Below are positions 17,208-24,973 of a DNA stretch of 40,212 bases, piece after piece. Each line of letters opens with the position of its first letter. The first letter of the stretch is position 1. A program made the translations under genes and the position numbers. The stretch comes from an uncultured Nitrospirota bacterium (GTDB lineage: Bacteria > CG2-30-53-67): positions 3,593 through 43,804 of the forward strand of contig CAMYMF010000019.1 in the NCBI GenBank assembly GCA_947259355.1. Direction: 5' to 3'. A model generated the notes under the pieces. It was not told where the DNA came from. It worked only from the letters and a program-made list of their open reading frames with translations, and did no database searches.

Positions 17208-17500
17208 AAGCTCAGCCTGGCATGCGATTTCAGGGAGTTCGCGACGTGCTCGGGCTATCGGCTACGGGGGACGTTTTGGCAGCCTATTTTCAGGGATGCA
17301 GGCACCCTCTGGGGTGAATGAATGCCGTCTGCCCGGACAATCAGGAGTTTGCTGGGCCCGGCCGCAAAACCGCCCCCCCATCCACGGTTCGCACAGGCCA
17401 TCCCCCTTGGCGCGCTCGGCGCGACAACGGGTGCCGTGGACGGTGGGCAGGGGATGATCAACGCCTCCCCTGCGGCGCATGAGCCGATGGAAGAGAGGGA
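17193..17500. other. Spacer between maeB and the TusA-like gene
   Basis: 308 bases between convergent genes with no supportable gene. It is GC-rich with several self-complementary stretches, including CCACGG/CCGTGG and an 8-bp hairpin at 17447-17473. Short open frames on both strands lack binding sites. Confidence 0.35.
17447..17473 (-). terminator. Hairpin after the TusA-like gene, weak terminator candidate
   Basis: GCAGGGGA (17447-17454) and TCCCCTGC (17466-17473) form a perfect 8-bp stem with an 11-base loop, 28 bases past the stop codon of the TusA-like gene. No T-run follows. Confidence 0.3.
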
Positions 17501-17731
17501 TTAACCTTTTTTCAGATAGAACTTGAAGACCCCGCCGTCCTCTACCATTTCCATGAGTTCGTTGCCCGTTCGCTTGGCCCACGCGGCAATGTCGTTCTTC
17601 GAGCCCGGGTCTGTGGAGAGCATTTCCAGAATCTGGCCGGATCCCAGCTTGTCCATGGCCTTCTTCGTCTGAAGCACCGGGAGCGGACAGTTCAATCCTT
17701 TGCAATCGAGCGTTTGATCGGCATTCGGCAT
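17501..17731 (-). CDS. TusA/SirA-like sulfurtransferase family protein
   Basis: Small sulfur-carrier type protein of 76 residues. The family signature is complete: LDCKGLNCPLPVLQTKKAMDK, in which the cysteine of CPLP would carry a persulfide. It ends in the expected beta strands (ILEMLSTDPGSKNDIAAWAK, VFKFYLKK). Many Deltaproteobacterial copies serve sulfur metabolism rather than tRNA thiolation; the partner is unknown. ATG 17731 is preceded by AGGAGG at 8 bases. A strong promoter lies at 17791-17819. It is preceded by the DUF362 gene on the same strand, but with a 160-base gap and a separate promoter. Confidence 0.88.
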   Translation of the reverse strand: MPNADQTLDCKGLNCPLPVLQTKKAMDKLGSGQILEMLSTDPGSKNDIAAWAKRTGNELMEMVEDGGVFKFYLKKG

Positions 17732-17790
17732 CTTTCTAACCTCCTTGCGTTGAAAAAGTTTGAGAGTATCCCCCCATTTCCGGACCTGCA

Positions 17791-17819
17791 ATAATATTCA
17801 CAAAGCTGAATAAAGTCAA
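17791..17819 (-). promoter_or_regulatory. Promoter of the TusA-like gene
   Basis: On the minus strand TTGACT (17819-17814) and TATTAT (17796-17791) are 17 bases apart, each with one mismatch to consensus. Transcription should begin near 17784, about 50 bases before the start codon. Confidence 0.65.
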
Positions 17820-17891
17820 ACAAAATGTGCCAGCGATGTGCGCAGCGCCCGTTCCGACGCGCAGATCGGTCCTTATGCCCCGGGAACAGAC

Positions 17892-19019
17892 TCAGCGTCG
17901 CTGAAGCCGCTTGAGCAGCCAACCCTGACGGGTCTTCATCGCGCCCTGCGGACAAAGCTCCTGGCAGCAGAAACACCGGATGCACCGACGGGTGTCAATC
18001 CTCAAGCGATCTGCCGCCACCTGGATAACCTGTTCCGGACACGCTTCGACACAGACGCGGCAGAGATTGCACGCCGTCGGCTCCGGTTCGGGATAGGCCG
18101 TGAGCGATTTCTTGAGCGGTCGCAACACGAAATCGGGAATGATCCACTCGAGGTCCGCCGACTCCGGAATCCGCAAATCGCTGATCCGCACGGTTTCCGG
18201 ATCCTCCCCCAGAATCGTGATCCGTTCCAGGGACGTCTCACCCACACCCAAGGCTTCTGCAGCCCGCTGGGTCGGCAATCTCGACGGCAACAGTCCCATG
18301 AGGGACATGATCACCGTGTCGAGTGCCACGGCATCCGACGAGGCACCCAGTATTCCAAAAGGTCTCGGCGTTCCGCTGCCCGGTCCGTTTCCCTCCATGC
18401 CGATGATGCCGTCCAGAACTGTGAGCCGGGGCTTTAGCGCCTCGTAGATCTGGACCAGCATGCTGGCAAACGCGTCTCGGTTGACCCCGGCTTTCAAGTG
18501 CCACTGCACCTTGCGGCGCCCCACCACACAGCCGAACATGTTCTTCACACCGAGGGTCATCAGCATCTGCCCATGGGTCTTGAGTTTGGCCACGTTGATG
18601 ATGGCATCGGCGTTTCTGGCTGCCTCCGCCAGCTCCAGCGGGAAGCCACCCTGGCGGGTTTTGCCGATGGAGAGGGATGTGGAGAACTCCAGGATGGGAA
18701 CACCTAGTGCGTCAGCCACCGCGCCGATGCCGCAGCGATCGGCATTCTTTCTGGCCGTGCCGACTCCCGGGCTGTCCCCGATGAAGGGTTTACCTCCGGC
18801 GTCGAGCACCCGCCTCGCAATGGCGCCGATCACGCTCGGGTCCGTATTCACCGCCTTGTTTCGCGCCTTGGTGGCCAACAGATTTGGCTTGATGAGGACC
18901 GATTCACCAGGTTTCACGAATTGGTCCATCCCCCCGAGGCTGGCCAGCAGGTGATCGAACGCGGCTTCCACGTAAGCTTGCTCGTACGCTCGACAGGAGG
19001 TGATGGAAACCGTCGACAT
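17892..19019 (-). CDS. DUF362 protein with two [4Fe-4S] clusters
   Basis: A 375-residue member of the DUF362 family, common in strict anaerobes, of unknown reaction. The DUF362 part (about residues 1-290) shows VLIKPNLLATKARNKAVNTD, GDSPGVGT, INVAKLKTHGQMLMTLGVKN, FGCVVGRRKVQWH and LDGIIGMEGNGPGSG. The C-terminal ferredoxin-like part has CNLCRVCVEACPE and CIRCFCCQELCPQ, two cluster sites. The start at 19019 is taken because AGGAAG lies 5 bases before it, against 2 bases for the adjacent ATG at 19022. It is divergent from lpxC with about 270 bases between. The protein is cytoplasmic, as no signal peptide is visible. An electron-transfer role is inferred. Confidence 0.88.
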   Translation of the reverse strand: MSTVSITSCRAYEQAYVEAAFDHLLASLGGMDQFVKPGESVLIKPNLLATKARNKAVNTDPSVIGAIARRVLDAGGKPFIGDSPGVGTARKNADRCGIGAVADALGVPILEFSTSLSIGKTRQGGFPLELAEAARNADAIINVAKLKTHGQMLMTLGVKNMFGCVVGRRKVQWHLKAGVNRDAFASMLVQIYEALKPRLTVLDGIIGMEGNGPGSGTPRPFGILGASSDAVALDTVIMSLMGLLPSRLPTQRAAEALGVGETSLERITILGEDPETVRISDLRIPESADLEWIIPDFVLRPLKKSLTAYPEPEPTACNLCRVCVEACPEQVIQVAADRLRIDTRRCIRCFCCQELCPQGAMKTRQGWLLKRLQRR

Positions 19020-19110
19020 CATATCTTCCTAATCCGTATTAACAAATGAGCGGAGGCAACTGAATTCGCTGCGTTTTTCAGTGCAAAAAAGATACACTGA
19101 TACACGTCTG

Positions 19111-19138
19111 TTGAGTCTTTTCTGCAACACCTTAAGAT
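19111..19138 (+). promoter_or_regulatory. Promoter candidate for lpxC
   Basis: TTGAGT (19111-19116) and TAAGAT (19133-19138) are 16 bases apart, each matching four of six consensus positions. This would give a leader of about 145 bases. An AT-rich stretch at 19185-19206 could hold a second start site. Confidence 0.3.
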
Positions 19139-19290
19139 CCCTCTGCCCCGAGGTTGGCGATCCGTTTTCAGCCCAACCAATTGATTTTATTATACATATC
19201 TTCTTAAAGGGACGCGTTTTAGAAATTGGTACCGTTCTTGCTTCTCGTAAGCCACTAGTTCATCATGCGCACTTGAAAGGAGGCAGGACT

Positions 19291-20217
19291 TTGAGATATC
19301 AGCGAACCCTCGCGTCATCTATTGCATGCGCCGGGATCGGACTTCACTCCGGTCATAAGATCAATCTCAGGATTCTCCCGGCCGCAGTGGATACGGGCAT
19401 CGTTTTCCGAAGAGTCGACCTGAAGAGCAGTTTCGAAATTCAGGCTATCGCCGAGCACGTGGTCGACACCAGCCTCAACACCACCCTTGGGCGGAATCGG
19501 GTCCTGGTCAAAACGGCGGAGCATCTGCTGGCGGCCCTTGCCGGGCTCGGCATCGACAACGCTGTCATTGAACTGGATGCCCCGGAAGTGCCGATCATGG
19601 ACGGCAGCGCCGCGTCCTACATTTATCTTTTAACCTCCGCCGGGATTCGCCGACAGAACAGACTGCAGCGGTTTATCAAGATCCACGAGCCGATCGAGAT
19701 TCGGGAGGACGGCCGGTTCGCGGCCATCTACCCGGCCGATGTCCCCGAGATCACCTACGAGATCGATTTCAACCATCCCTTATTGAAAGTGCAGCGGTTG
19801 CACTATCGCTGCAGTGAAGACGCGTTCGTTCGCGACATCGCGCGGGCCCGGACCTTTGGGTTCCTCAAGGAAGTGGAGCATCTGCAGGCCCGTGGCTTTG
19901 CGCGGGGTGGGTCCCTGGACAATGCCATCGTAATCGGAGATTACCGCATCCTGAATCCTGAGGGGCTGCGCTTCCCCGATGAGTTCGTTCGCCACAAGAT
20001 CCTGGATGCCATCGGAGACCTCAGCCTCCTCGGCTGCCCCCTCATCGGGCACGTTCAGGCCGTGAGATCGGGCCATGCCCTCAACGCGAGGCTCGTCAAC
20101 CGGATACTGGAGAGCCCCCAAAAATGGTCCTATGTGACAGGCTCCGACGAGCGCCCCGCAGGAGCGGTGGCGAAGAAGCCGGCGGCGGTGCGCCGATTTG
20201 CCAAGGCATCCGCCTGA
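19291..20217 (+). CDS. lpxC: UDP-3-O-acyl-N-acetylglucosamine deacetylase LpxC
   Basis: Zinc enzyme for the committed step of lipid A synthesis. The start is TTG 19291: AAAGGAGG ends 7 bases before it, and the product MRYQRTLASSIACAGIGLHSG then matches the usual LpxC N-terminus at 308 residues. A longer open frame from an ATG at 19081 has no binding site and an unlikely sequence. Key residues are in place: TAEHLLAAL (His78), HKILDAIGDL (His235, Asp239) and GHALN (His262). The last 25 residues (GAVAKKPAAVRRFAKASA) are basic and alanine-rich; in E. coli the LpxC C-terminus is the FtsH degradation signal, so this tail may do the same. A hairpin terminator follows. lpxC here stands apart from fts/mur genes. 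Confidence 0.96.
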   Translation: MRYQRTLASSIACAGIGLHSGHKINLRILPAAVDTGIVFRRVDLKSSFEIQAIAEHVVDTSLNTTLGRNRVLVKTAEHLLAALAGLGIDNAVIELDAPEVPIMDGSAASYIYLLTSAGIRRQNRLQRFIKIHEPIEIREDGRFAAIYPADVPEITYEIDFNHPLLKVQRLHYRCSEDAFVRDIARARTFGFLKEVEHLQARGFARGGSLDNAIVIGDYRILNPEGLRFPDEFVRHKILDAIGDLSLLGCPLIGHVQAVRSGHALNARLVNRILESPQKWSYVTGSDERPAGAVAKKPAAVRRFAKASA

Positions 20218-20244
20218 GGCCCGGCGAGTCGAGATGTTTGGTGA

Positions 20245-20281
20245 AGGCCCGACCTGCAGTACGAATCGGGCCTCTTCTTTC
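20245..20281 (+). terminator. Intrinsic terminator of lpxC
   Basis: AGGCCCGA (20245-20252) and TCGGGCCT (20266-20273) form a perfect 8-bp stem with a 13-base loop, followed by a T-rich CTTCTTTC tail, 28 bases past the lpxC stop. Confidence 0.5.
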
Positions 20282-20308
20282 GGGCATCCCCGTCTGATTG
20301 ATCCGCCG

Positions 20309-21202
20309 TCAGAAGCCACCGGCCGGCAGCGGATAGCGATTCTCCAGACCCCGGATATATGCCGCGCGCGCCCGGCGATTGAATTTGTGGGCATCGTTGA
20401 CGGCACCGTAAATGCCCCCCGAATACCATCCCCATTCAAAGAAACCCAGCAGCACTCCCGCCACTTCGTGGCCGTGTCCGAAGAGCTCGACAATAGCCCA
20501 GATGAAGGTCCCATTGAGAATGAACGAGGTCACCCCTTCCGTAAAACGCTGCGTGTAGATTTGCCCGGTCCCGGGAATCACGGCCGACAGCGCCCCCGCA
20601 AGAAAGGGCGACTTCCGTGGAATCTTTATGTCGGCGCGGAGCTCTCCCGCCAGCGCGCGTGCAAAAGGACGGTGCAGACTCCCGTCACTGACAGCGTCGA
20701 AGGCGGCGGCCGCCGCCGCCAATTGCCAGAGGTGCAGGAGAGACCATCCCCGAAACATCCGGGCCCTATCCGTCCAAATCGAGCCGCCGTAGGCCGCTAC
20801 AAACGCGCCGAAGGTGTCGGCGGCCTCCTCGTACCGGGCCACCTCAAACCAGGTTACACCGATATCATAGAAAGCACGCTCCGCCACATCCGTCCCGGGA
20901 TAACGCTGTACAATTTCCTGAAAGGCCTCCACGGCGCGCTCGGATTTTCCGCCCTTGCGATAGGCCACGGCAATGTTAAGCCGACAGAGTGGCACGCGAT
21001 CGTCCGCAGGGAAATAGGCGATAAAGCGCTTGTATTCGGTAATGGCACGGTAATAATCGGCCTCTTCCATCAGTTCTCCGGCAAAGGCGAAGAGCCGAGA
21101 GGCCTCCTCTTCCGTAGAAAGAGCCCGTGCGGATTCGAGCCAAATGGGGTGAAGGACGAGGAGCAGACAGCAGAGCGCCAGACGAAAGACTCTCCCGCAC
21201 AT
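20309..21202 (-). CDS. Exported TPR protein with C-terminal membrane domain
   Basis: A 297-residue protein with a signal peptide (MCGRVFRLALCCLLLVLHPI, likely cut after SARA), four TPR-like repeats at about residues 35-180 (AITEYKRFIAYFP, AVEAFQEIVQRYP, EEAADTFGAFVAAYG) and a membrane-associated end: ALSAVIPGTGQIYTQRFTEG, two hydrophobic helices (SFILNGTFIWAIVELFG, VLLGFFEWGWYSGGIYG) and NDAHKFNRRARAAYI. The PGxGQxY motif with a later NxxNR-type end resembles DUF5683-like domains. It starts 6 bases after the YidD-like gene, with GAGGAA inside that gene, so the pair is one operon. The role is unknown; TPRs suggest a scaffold at the envelope. Confidence 0.8.
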   Translation of the reverse strand: MCGRVFRLALCCLLLVLHPIWLESARALSTEEEASRLFAFAGELMEEADYYRAITEYKRFIAYFPADDRVPLCRLNIAVAYRKGGKSERAVEAFQEIVQRYPGTDVAERAFYDIGVTWFEVARYEEAADTFGAFVAAYGGSIWTDRARMFRGWSLLHLWQLAAAAAAFDAVSDGSLHRPFARALAGELRADIKIPRKSPFLAGALSAVIPGTGQIYTQRFTEGVTSFILNGTFIWAIVELFGHGHEVAGVLLGFFEWGWYSGGIYGAVNDAHKFNRRARAAYIRGLENRYPLPAGGF

Positions 21203-21208
21203 GGGCCG

Positions 21209-21676
21209 CTATTCCTCGTTTTCCGGCTGCGCCGGCAGGCCGGAGAGGGGTGTTGCGGAAAACCAGAAGTCGTTGTTCTCCACCGGATCGAGAAACCGGT
21301 GGGCCCTCCCATCCCATACGGAGGGGACGAAGCGCTGTTCCTCGTATTCGTGAACGATGCGGTCTGCCGTCATGGTAAAGCCGAGCAGCGCGCCGTGCTT
21401 GCGAATGGCCTGCAACCCGTAGTGCGAACAGGTCGGGATCATGGTGCAACGCTCCCCATCGACGGGGGAGATGTATTTCTGGAAGAACCGCACTGCGCTG
21501 ATGAGCATTCGACCTAGCGGACCGTCGCGAGGCGTCTCCTTGTCCGACGAGGGCAGCGACGCCACCACGGGCGTGTCCGGATTTACAGACCAGGGCCCCC
21601 ACTGTGCAGACCATCCAACATGCGGTGCTGCAACCAACGCGACGGTGACAAAGGCAATGGCTGTGATGCGGCTCAT
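21209..21676 (-). CDS. Secreted YidD-like protein
   Basis: YidD is a small cytoplasmic, membrane-attached helper of YidC insertion. This 155-residue protein has the YidD core, AVRFFQKYISPVDGERCTMI, PTCSHYGLQAIRKHGALLG, with both cysteines in the typical CxxxPTCSxY pattern, but is preceded by a signal peptide (MSRITAIAFVTVALVAAPHVGWSA) and a 40-residue linker. The usual ending is replaced by RIVHEYEEQRFVPSVWDGRA and an acidic tail. It is therefore probably exported, and unlikely to do the standard YidD job. The start at 21676 has GGAG about 9 bases upstream; a longer frame reaches 21709. It heads a two-gene operon with the TPR membrane protein. Confidence 0.8.
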   Translation of the reverse strand: MSRITAIAFVTVALVAAPHVGWSAQWGPWSVNPDTPVVASLPSSDKETPRDGPLGRMLISAVRFFQKYISPVDGERCTMIPTCSHYGLQAIRKHGALLGFTMTADRIVHEYEEQRFVPSVWDGRAHRFLDPVENNDFWFSATPLSGLPAQPENEE

Positions 21677-21720
21677 GAAGGTCAACTCCGAGCACTCAGG
21701 TGACGGCATGAAGTCAGCAC

Positions 21721-21749
21721 ACCATAGCAGAGCAAACCCATGGTGTCAA
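21721..21749 (-). promoter_or_regulatory. Promoter of the YidD-like/TPR operon
   Basis: On the minus strand TTGACA (21749-21744) and TATGGT (21726-21721) are 17 bases apart. It lies back-to-back with the BON gene promoter, about 20 bases away. Confidence 0.55.
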
Positions 21750-21768
21750 GGTAATGGCGGAAATCCCG

Positions 21769-21797
21769 TTGACAATAATGAACGAAATTGATATGTA
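21769..21797 (+). promoter_or_regulatory. Promoter candidate for the BON lipoprotein gene
   Basis: TTGACA (21769-21774) is followed after 17 bases by TATGTA (21792-21797). The -35 box is perfect, the -10 box weak. The leader would be about 50 bases. Confidence 0.45.
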
Positions 21798-21854
21798 TGT
21801 TCAGCGGAAAGACTGGCGGAATTGGCTTCCATTTCAAACAAAGGAGACGGAACA

Positions 21855-22211
21855 ATGCGTTTAGCCAACGGTGTAGTCCTTGCTTCCCTCCTGGCCACAC
21901 TCTTCATGGCCTCGGGTTGCGAAGTATTGCTCCTGAGTGGCGCTGCTGTTACGGGCTACAAACTCAGCACGGACGAGAAGAGCGTGTCGGAAGTCGTCGA
22001 TGATTCAGTGATCACTGCGTCCGTCAAGACCCGTCTCATGGAGGACCGGCAGGTCCGCGCGCTCAACATCGATGTGGACACCAACCTCGGCGAAGTGACC
22101 CTGAGCGGATATGTCCGCAGTCAGCGAGAAATCGATCGGGCCGTCATCATCGCCAAAGGGGTGAATGGGGTGCGGCAGGTGACACCTTTGCTGAAGGTAC
22201 GCGTCGATTAG
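21855..22211 (+). CDS. BON domain lipoprotein
   Basis: A 118-residue lipoprotein related to OsmY/YraP-type BON proteins, which bind membranes and help guard the outer membrane. The signal sequence MRLANGVVLASLLATLFMASGC ends in a lipobox with Cys22. A single BON domain follows (DDSVITASVKTRLMEDRQVR, LNIDVDTNLGEVTLSGYVRS, GVNGVRQVTPLLKV). Typical family members often have two BON domains. AAAGGAGA lies 8 bases before ATG 21855. It has its own promoter candidate and is divergent from the YidD-like operon. Confidence 0.87.
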   Translation: MRLANGVVLASLLATLFMASGCEVLLLSGAAVTGYKLSTDEKSVSEVVDDSVITASVKTRLMEDRQVRALNIDVDTNLGEVTLSGYVRSQREIDRAVIIAKGVNGVRQVTPLLKVRVD

Positions 22212-22276
22212 CTTCGCCGCGAGCGACAATCACGCATGCCCACGTCGAGAGAGTCAGAACGGGGAGGCAAGCCCCC

Positions 22277-22876
22277 ATGGCGGCCATTATCCTTGCGGGC
22301 GGTGAAAACCGCCGGATGGGTGCAAACAAAGCCTTCCTGGAACATGGAGGGCGGCTCTTCCTCTGGTCCCTCATTGCAGCGCTCAACCCGCTTTTTCGTG
22401 ACATTATCGTTGTGAGCCGGGAGCCCGAACGCTATGCGGGATTTCCGGTCCATTTGGTTCGCGACCTCTACGCGATTCGGGGACCGCTCAACGGAATCAT
22501 CAGCGGGCTTTGTCGTGCAACAGATCGCTACAACTTCTGTGTCGCCTGCGACATGCCTCTGGTTCGCACAGGCCAGGTACAGTACCTGATGCAAGCCGCC
22601 CAGGGATGGGAAGGTGCCGTGCCGGTGCTGCCGGACCCGTCGCCCACCGGGGCCTCCATGGTGGAGCCGCTGCATGCCGTCTACGACCGAAGATCGCTGC
22701 CCGTCATGAAGCGACACCTCCTCGAAGGAAGGCGAAATCTGCAGCAGATAATCCGCTCGCTTAACGTCCGCTATGTCACGGCAGCAGAGCTGTCCGGAGT
22801 CGATGGGGGCATGACAGGGTTGTCCAATATTAACACACCTTGGGATTACAGGGTTCTTCAGAAGAGTACGGCCTGA
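22277..22876 (+). CDS. mobA: MobA-like molybdenum cofactor guanylyltransferase
   Basis: Adds GMP to molybdopterin to form the cofactor used by many respiratory oxidoreductases. The 199-residue product has the nucleotide-binding opening AAIILAGGENRRMGANKAFL, the RGPLNGIISGL segment, the metal-site VACDMPLV and the late NINTPWDY motif. GGGGAGG lies 10 bases before the ATG and can pair with the CCCCC that follows it, which might limit translation. Two genes downstream is tatA, whose pathway exports folded molybdoenzymes, so the neighbourhood fits. Related nucleotidyltransferases share this fold, so substrate is likely but not certain. Confidence 0.88.
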   Translation: MAAIILAGGENRRMGANKAFLEHGGRLFLWSLIAALNPLFRDIIVVSREPERYAGFPVHLVRDLYAIRGPLNGIISGLCRATDRYNFCVACDMPLVRTGQVQYLMQAAQGWEGAVPVLPDPSPTGASMVEPLHAVYDRRSLPVMKRHLLEGRRNLQQIIRSLNVRYVTAAELSGVDGGMTGLSNINTPWDYRVLQKSTA

Positions 22877-22920
22877 TGGTGCAGCGGCAGACCGTCTCGC
22901 GTTTTTGAAAGGAGCATGGG

Positions 22921-23118
22921 ATGTTTGGTTTGGGATGGCTGGAGCTCGTCATTATCCTGGTCATTGTTCTGGTCATCTTCGGCGCAGGCAAGCTTCCCGA
23001 GATCGGATCGGGTCTCGGCAAGGGGATCCGCAATTTCAAGCGGGCCACCAAGGGCGAAGATGAAATCGATATCACCCCGGAGGACGACAAGAAAATCAAC
23101 GAAGGTCAAAAGGAATAG
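22921..23118 (+). CDS. tatA: Twin-arginine translocase subunit TatA/E
   Basis: Pore-forming subunit of the Tat system for folded proteins. The 65-residue product has the typical short N-terminus, one membrane helix ([17 protein letters not shown]), the hinge [17 protein letters not shown] with its amphipathic helix, and an acidic-basic tail. AAAGGAG lies 6 bases before ATG 22921. No TatB or TatC lies in the window. It sits between mobA (44 bases) and acyP (3 bases) and is probably co-transcribed with both. Confidence 0.95.
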   Translation: MFGLGWLELVIILVIVLVIFGAGKLPEIGSGLGKGIRNFKRATKGEDEIDITPEDDKKINEGQKE

Positions 23119-23121
23119 CGC

Positions 23122-23415
23122 ATGGAATCGGCCGCCAAAGAGCCCGCCCGCGCACGGCTGATCGTTCGCGGCAGGGTGCAGGGCGTCTTTTTCCGTGCCA
23201 GCACTTGCGAGCAGGCCCGTCGCTGTCACGTTTGTGGCTGGGTGCGAAACCTCGCCGACGGGGGGGTGGAGATTGTGGCTGAGGGGGACCGGCACTCCGT
23301 TCAGGAGCTGATTGCCTGGTGTCATCGGGGGCCGGCCGGCGCGTACGTCACACAGGTGGAAGTCACCGAGGAGCCCCACACAGGAGCTTTTCACACGTTC
23401 GACATACGCCGTTGA
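23122..23415 (+). CDS. acyP: Acylphosphatase
   Basis: Hydrolyses the carboxyl-phosphate bond of acyl phosphates. The 97-residue product has the phosphate loop GRVQGVFFRAST with Arg25 and the catalytic Asn43 in WVRNLADGGVEIVAEG, and ends in FDIRR as expected. The first ten residues are an extension. It begins 3 bases after tatA with AAGGAA inside the tatA end. Role in this operon is not known. Confidence 0.93.
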   Translation: MESAAKEPARARLIVRGRVQGVFFRASTCEQARRCHVCGWVRNLADGGVEIVAEGDRHSVQELIAWCHRGPAGAYVTQVEVTEEPHTGAFHTFDIRR

Positions 23416-23472
23416 ATGGACGCCGAAGGACTTGGACCCGCCGGTACAGACAAAATGAAGTAGGAGTTGATC

Positions 23473-23622
23473 ATGGCATCGAATACGAAGAAACACAAGG
23501 CCCGTCGGCAACGGAAACTGAAAAAACTTCAAGGCAAGAAGTCTGACGTCGTCACCCTCGCTTCCCGGCGCAGGAAGGCGAATCAAGCGCCTCTGATTAG
23601 CCAAGGGGGCGGATCCGACTGA
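23473..23622 (+). CDS. Very small basic protein, function unknown
   Basis: A 49-codon frame starts MASNTKKHKARRQRKLKKLQ after AGGAG placed 6 bases upstream, and ends with GGGSD. The product is extremely rich in Lys and Arg (about 19 of 49 residues), with a polar Gly/Ser tail. No family was recognised; such peptides may bind RNA, DNA or the ribosome. It follows acyP by 57 bases and overlaps the 3' end of the convergent M20 peptidase gene by 26 bases. Its good binding site, ordered composition and place at the end of the operon support it as real. Confidence 0.55.
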   Translation: MASNTKKHKARRQRKLKKLQGKKSDVVTLASRRRKANQAPLISQGGGSD

Positions 23623-24973
23623 TGCGATTGAAGTAGAAGACGAATGTTCGGATACCCCCCTGCACCTGCCGCCACTCAAAGTACTCATTGGGGGCATGGT
23701 ATCCGTGTTCCGGAAGCGAGAGCCCCAAGAAGACCACGGGAGCGTTGAGCACACGGTTCAGGGTGACCACCGCCCCGATGGACCCGCCTTCCCGGACGAG
23801 GGCCGGTTTCGTTTGAAACCCAAAGACCATGGCCTCCGCAGCAGCCTGCATATGCTCCCCTTTGGCTGACGAAAGATAGGGATCCAGCGTCGCCTCTAGC
23901 GTTACCTTGACATCTCCGTTTTGCCCTTTGCAGTAATCGCGGAGCCGGGCAAAGATTTCCTTGGGCGCCTGGCGCGGCACCAGCCGCATGCTGATCTTAA
24001 CTTCCGCCCGCGGCGGCACGATGGTCTTCACACCCGCACCGCTGTAGCCTCCGGTGAACCCGTGCACCTCAAAGGTCGGTCGAGACCAGATGGCCTCGAG
24101 AACGGTCTGTTTCGCTGCGGAGCGCAGCCCCTTAAGCCCGTGGGCTTTCTTGAATCCCGCGACGGTGAAACCTGACTCCAGAAACCCGTTCATCTCCTCC
24201 TCACTCGGGACCAGGATGCCATCGTAAAAACCGGGGATCTTCACCTCTCCCGTCGCGGCATCGTAACACTGAGAGATCAGTTTGCAGAGCTCGCCCAGTG
24301 GATTCCGTGCGGCCCCACCGACGAGTCCCGAATGTGCGTCGCGCGATCCCGTCTCAAGAGACAGGGTGGCAGCCAGGAGACCCCGGATCCCGAAGGGAAT
24401 GGCCGGCTTGCTCCGAGAGACCCAGACTGTGTCGGACACCATGATCGAATCGGTTTGCAGAAACTCCTTCTCCGAGCGGACGGCCTTGTCGAAGTGGGGG
24501 CTACCGATCTCTTCTTCGAATTCCCATACAAAACAGAAATTCAATGGAATGCCAATTTCCCGGGCATGGCGTGCCGCCAAAAGCGCAGTGAGCGCGGGCC
24601 CCTTGTCGTCGGTGCTTCCCCTGCCCCAATAGCGTCCGTTCTTGATCACGAGCTTGAAGGGGTCCGATTCCCAGCCCTCTCTTTCCGCAGGTTGCACATC
24701 GAGGTGGTTGTACAGCAGTATCGTCGGATGGGCGGGGTTTTCACCCAGGCGCGCAATCACCAGCGGGTGTCCGGGTGTCTCGACTCGCTTGACCTGCGCG
24801 CCCGCTTCCTGGAGCAGACCCGCGGCCAGCGTGGCAGCCGCCTCGATATCCTGGCGGTGGGCTGCCTCTGCACTGATCGAGGGAATTTCTACGAGACACT
24901 GCAACATCCTCTCGAAGGGCTTGCGTGCGCTTCGGATGTAGGTGTTCAGACGCTTCTCATTGAGTTCCGCCAT
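23597..24973 (-). CDS. M20 family dipeptidase/peptidase
   Basis: Zinc-dependent exopeptidase of about 458 residues, cytoplasmic. Metal-ligand motifs are YNHLDVQP, GRGSTDDKGP, EFEEEIGSP and, near the end, EHGYHAPNEYF, with RDAHSGLVGG and a dimerisation domain between. It resembles the M20 dipeptidases related to CNDP. The start at 24973 is chosen because GGAG lies 6 bases before it; an ATG at 24991 is the alternative. The start overlaps the end of the oligoendopeptidase gene, so translation is likely coupled. Together they make a peptide degradation pair: PepF cuts oligopeptides and this enzyme finishes them. Substrate range is inferred. Confidence 0.9.
   Translation of the reverse strand: MAELNEKRLNTYIRSARKPFERMLQCLVEIPSISAEAAHRQDIEAAATLAAGLLQEAGAQVKRVETPGHPLVIARLGENPAHPTILLYNHLDVQPAEREGWESDPFKLVIKNGRYWGRGSTDDKGPALTALLAARHAREIGIPLNFCFVWEFEEEIGSPHFDKAVRSEKEFLQTDSIMVSDTVWVSRSKPAIPFGIRGLLAATLSLETGSRDAHSGLVGGAARNPLGELCKLISQCYDAATGEVKIPGFYDGILVPSEEEMNGFLESGFTVAGFKKAHGLKGLRSAAKQTVLEAIWSRPTFEVHGFTGGYSGAGVKTIVPPRAEVKISMRLVPRQAPKEIFARLRDYCKGQNGDVKVTLEATLDPYLSSAKGEHMQAAAEAMVFGFQTKPALVREGGSIGAVVTLNRVLNAPVVFLGLSLPEHGYHAPNEYFEWRQVQGGIRTFVFYFNRISRIRPLG

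Noticed and set aside
20198-21517. 439-residue plus frame opposite the TPR and YidD-like genes
   Set aside because: Antisense shadow; the minus-strand genes have family motifs, binding sites and a promoter.
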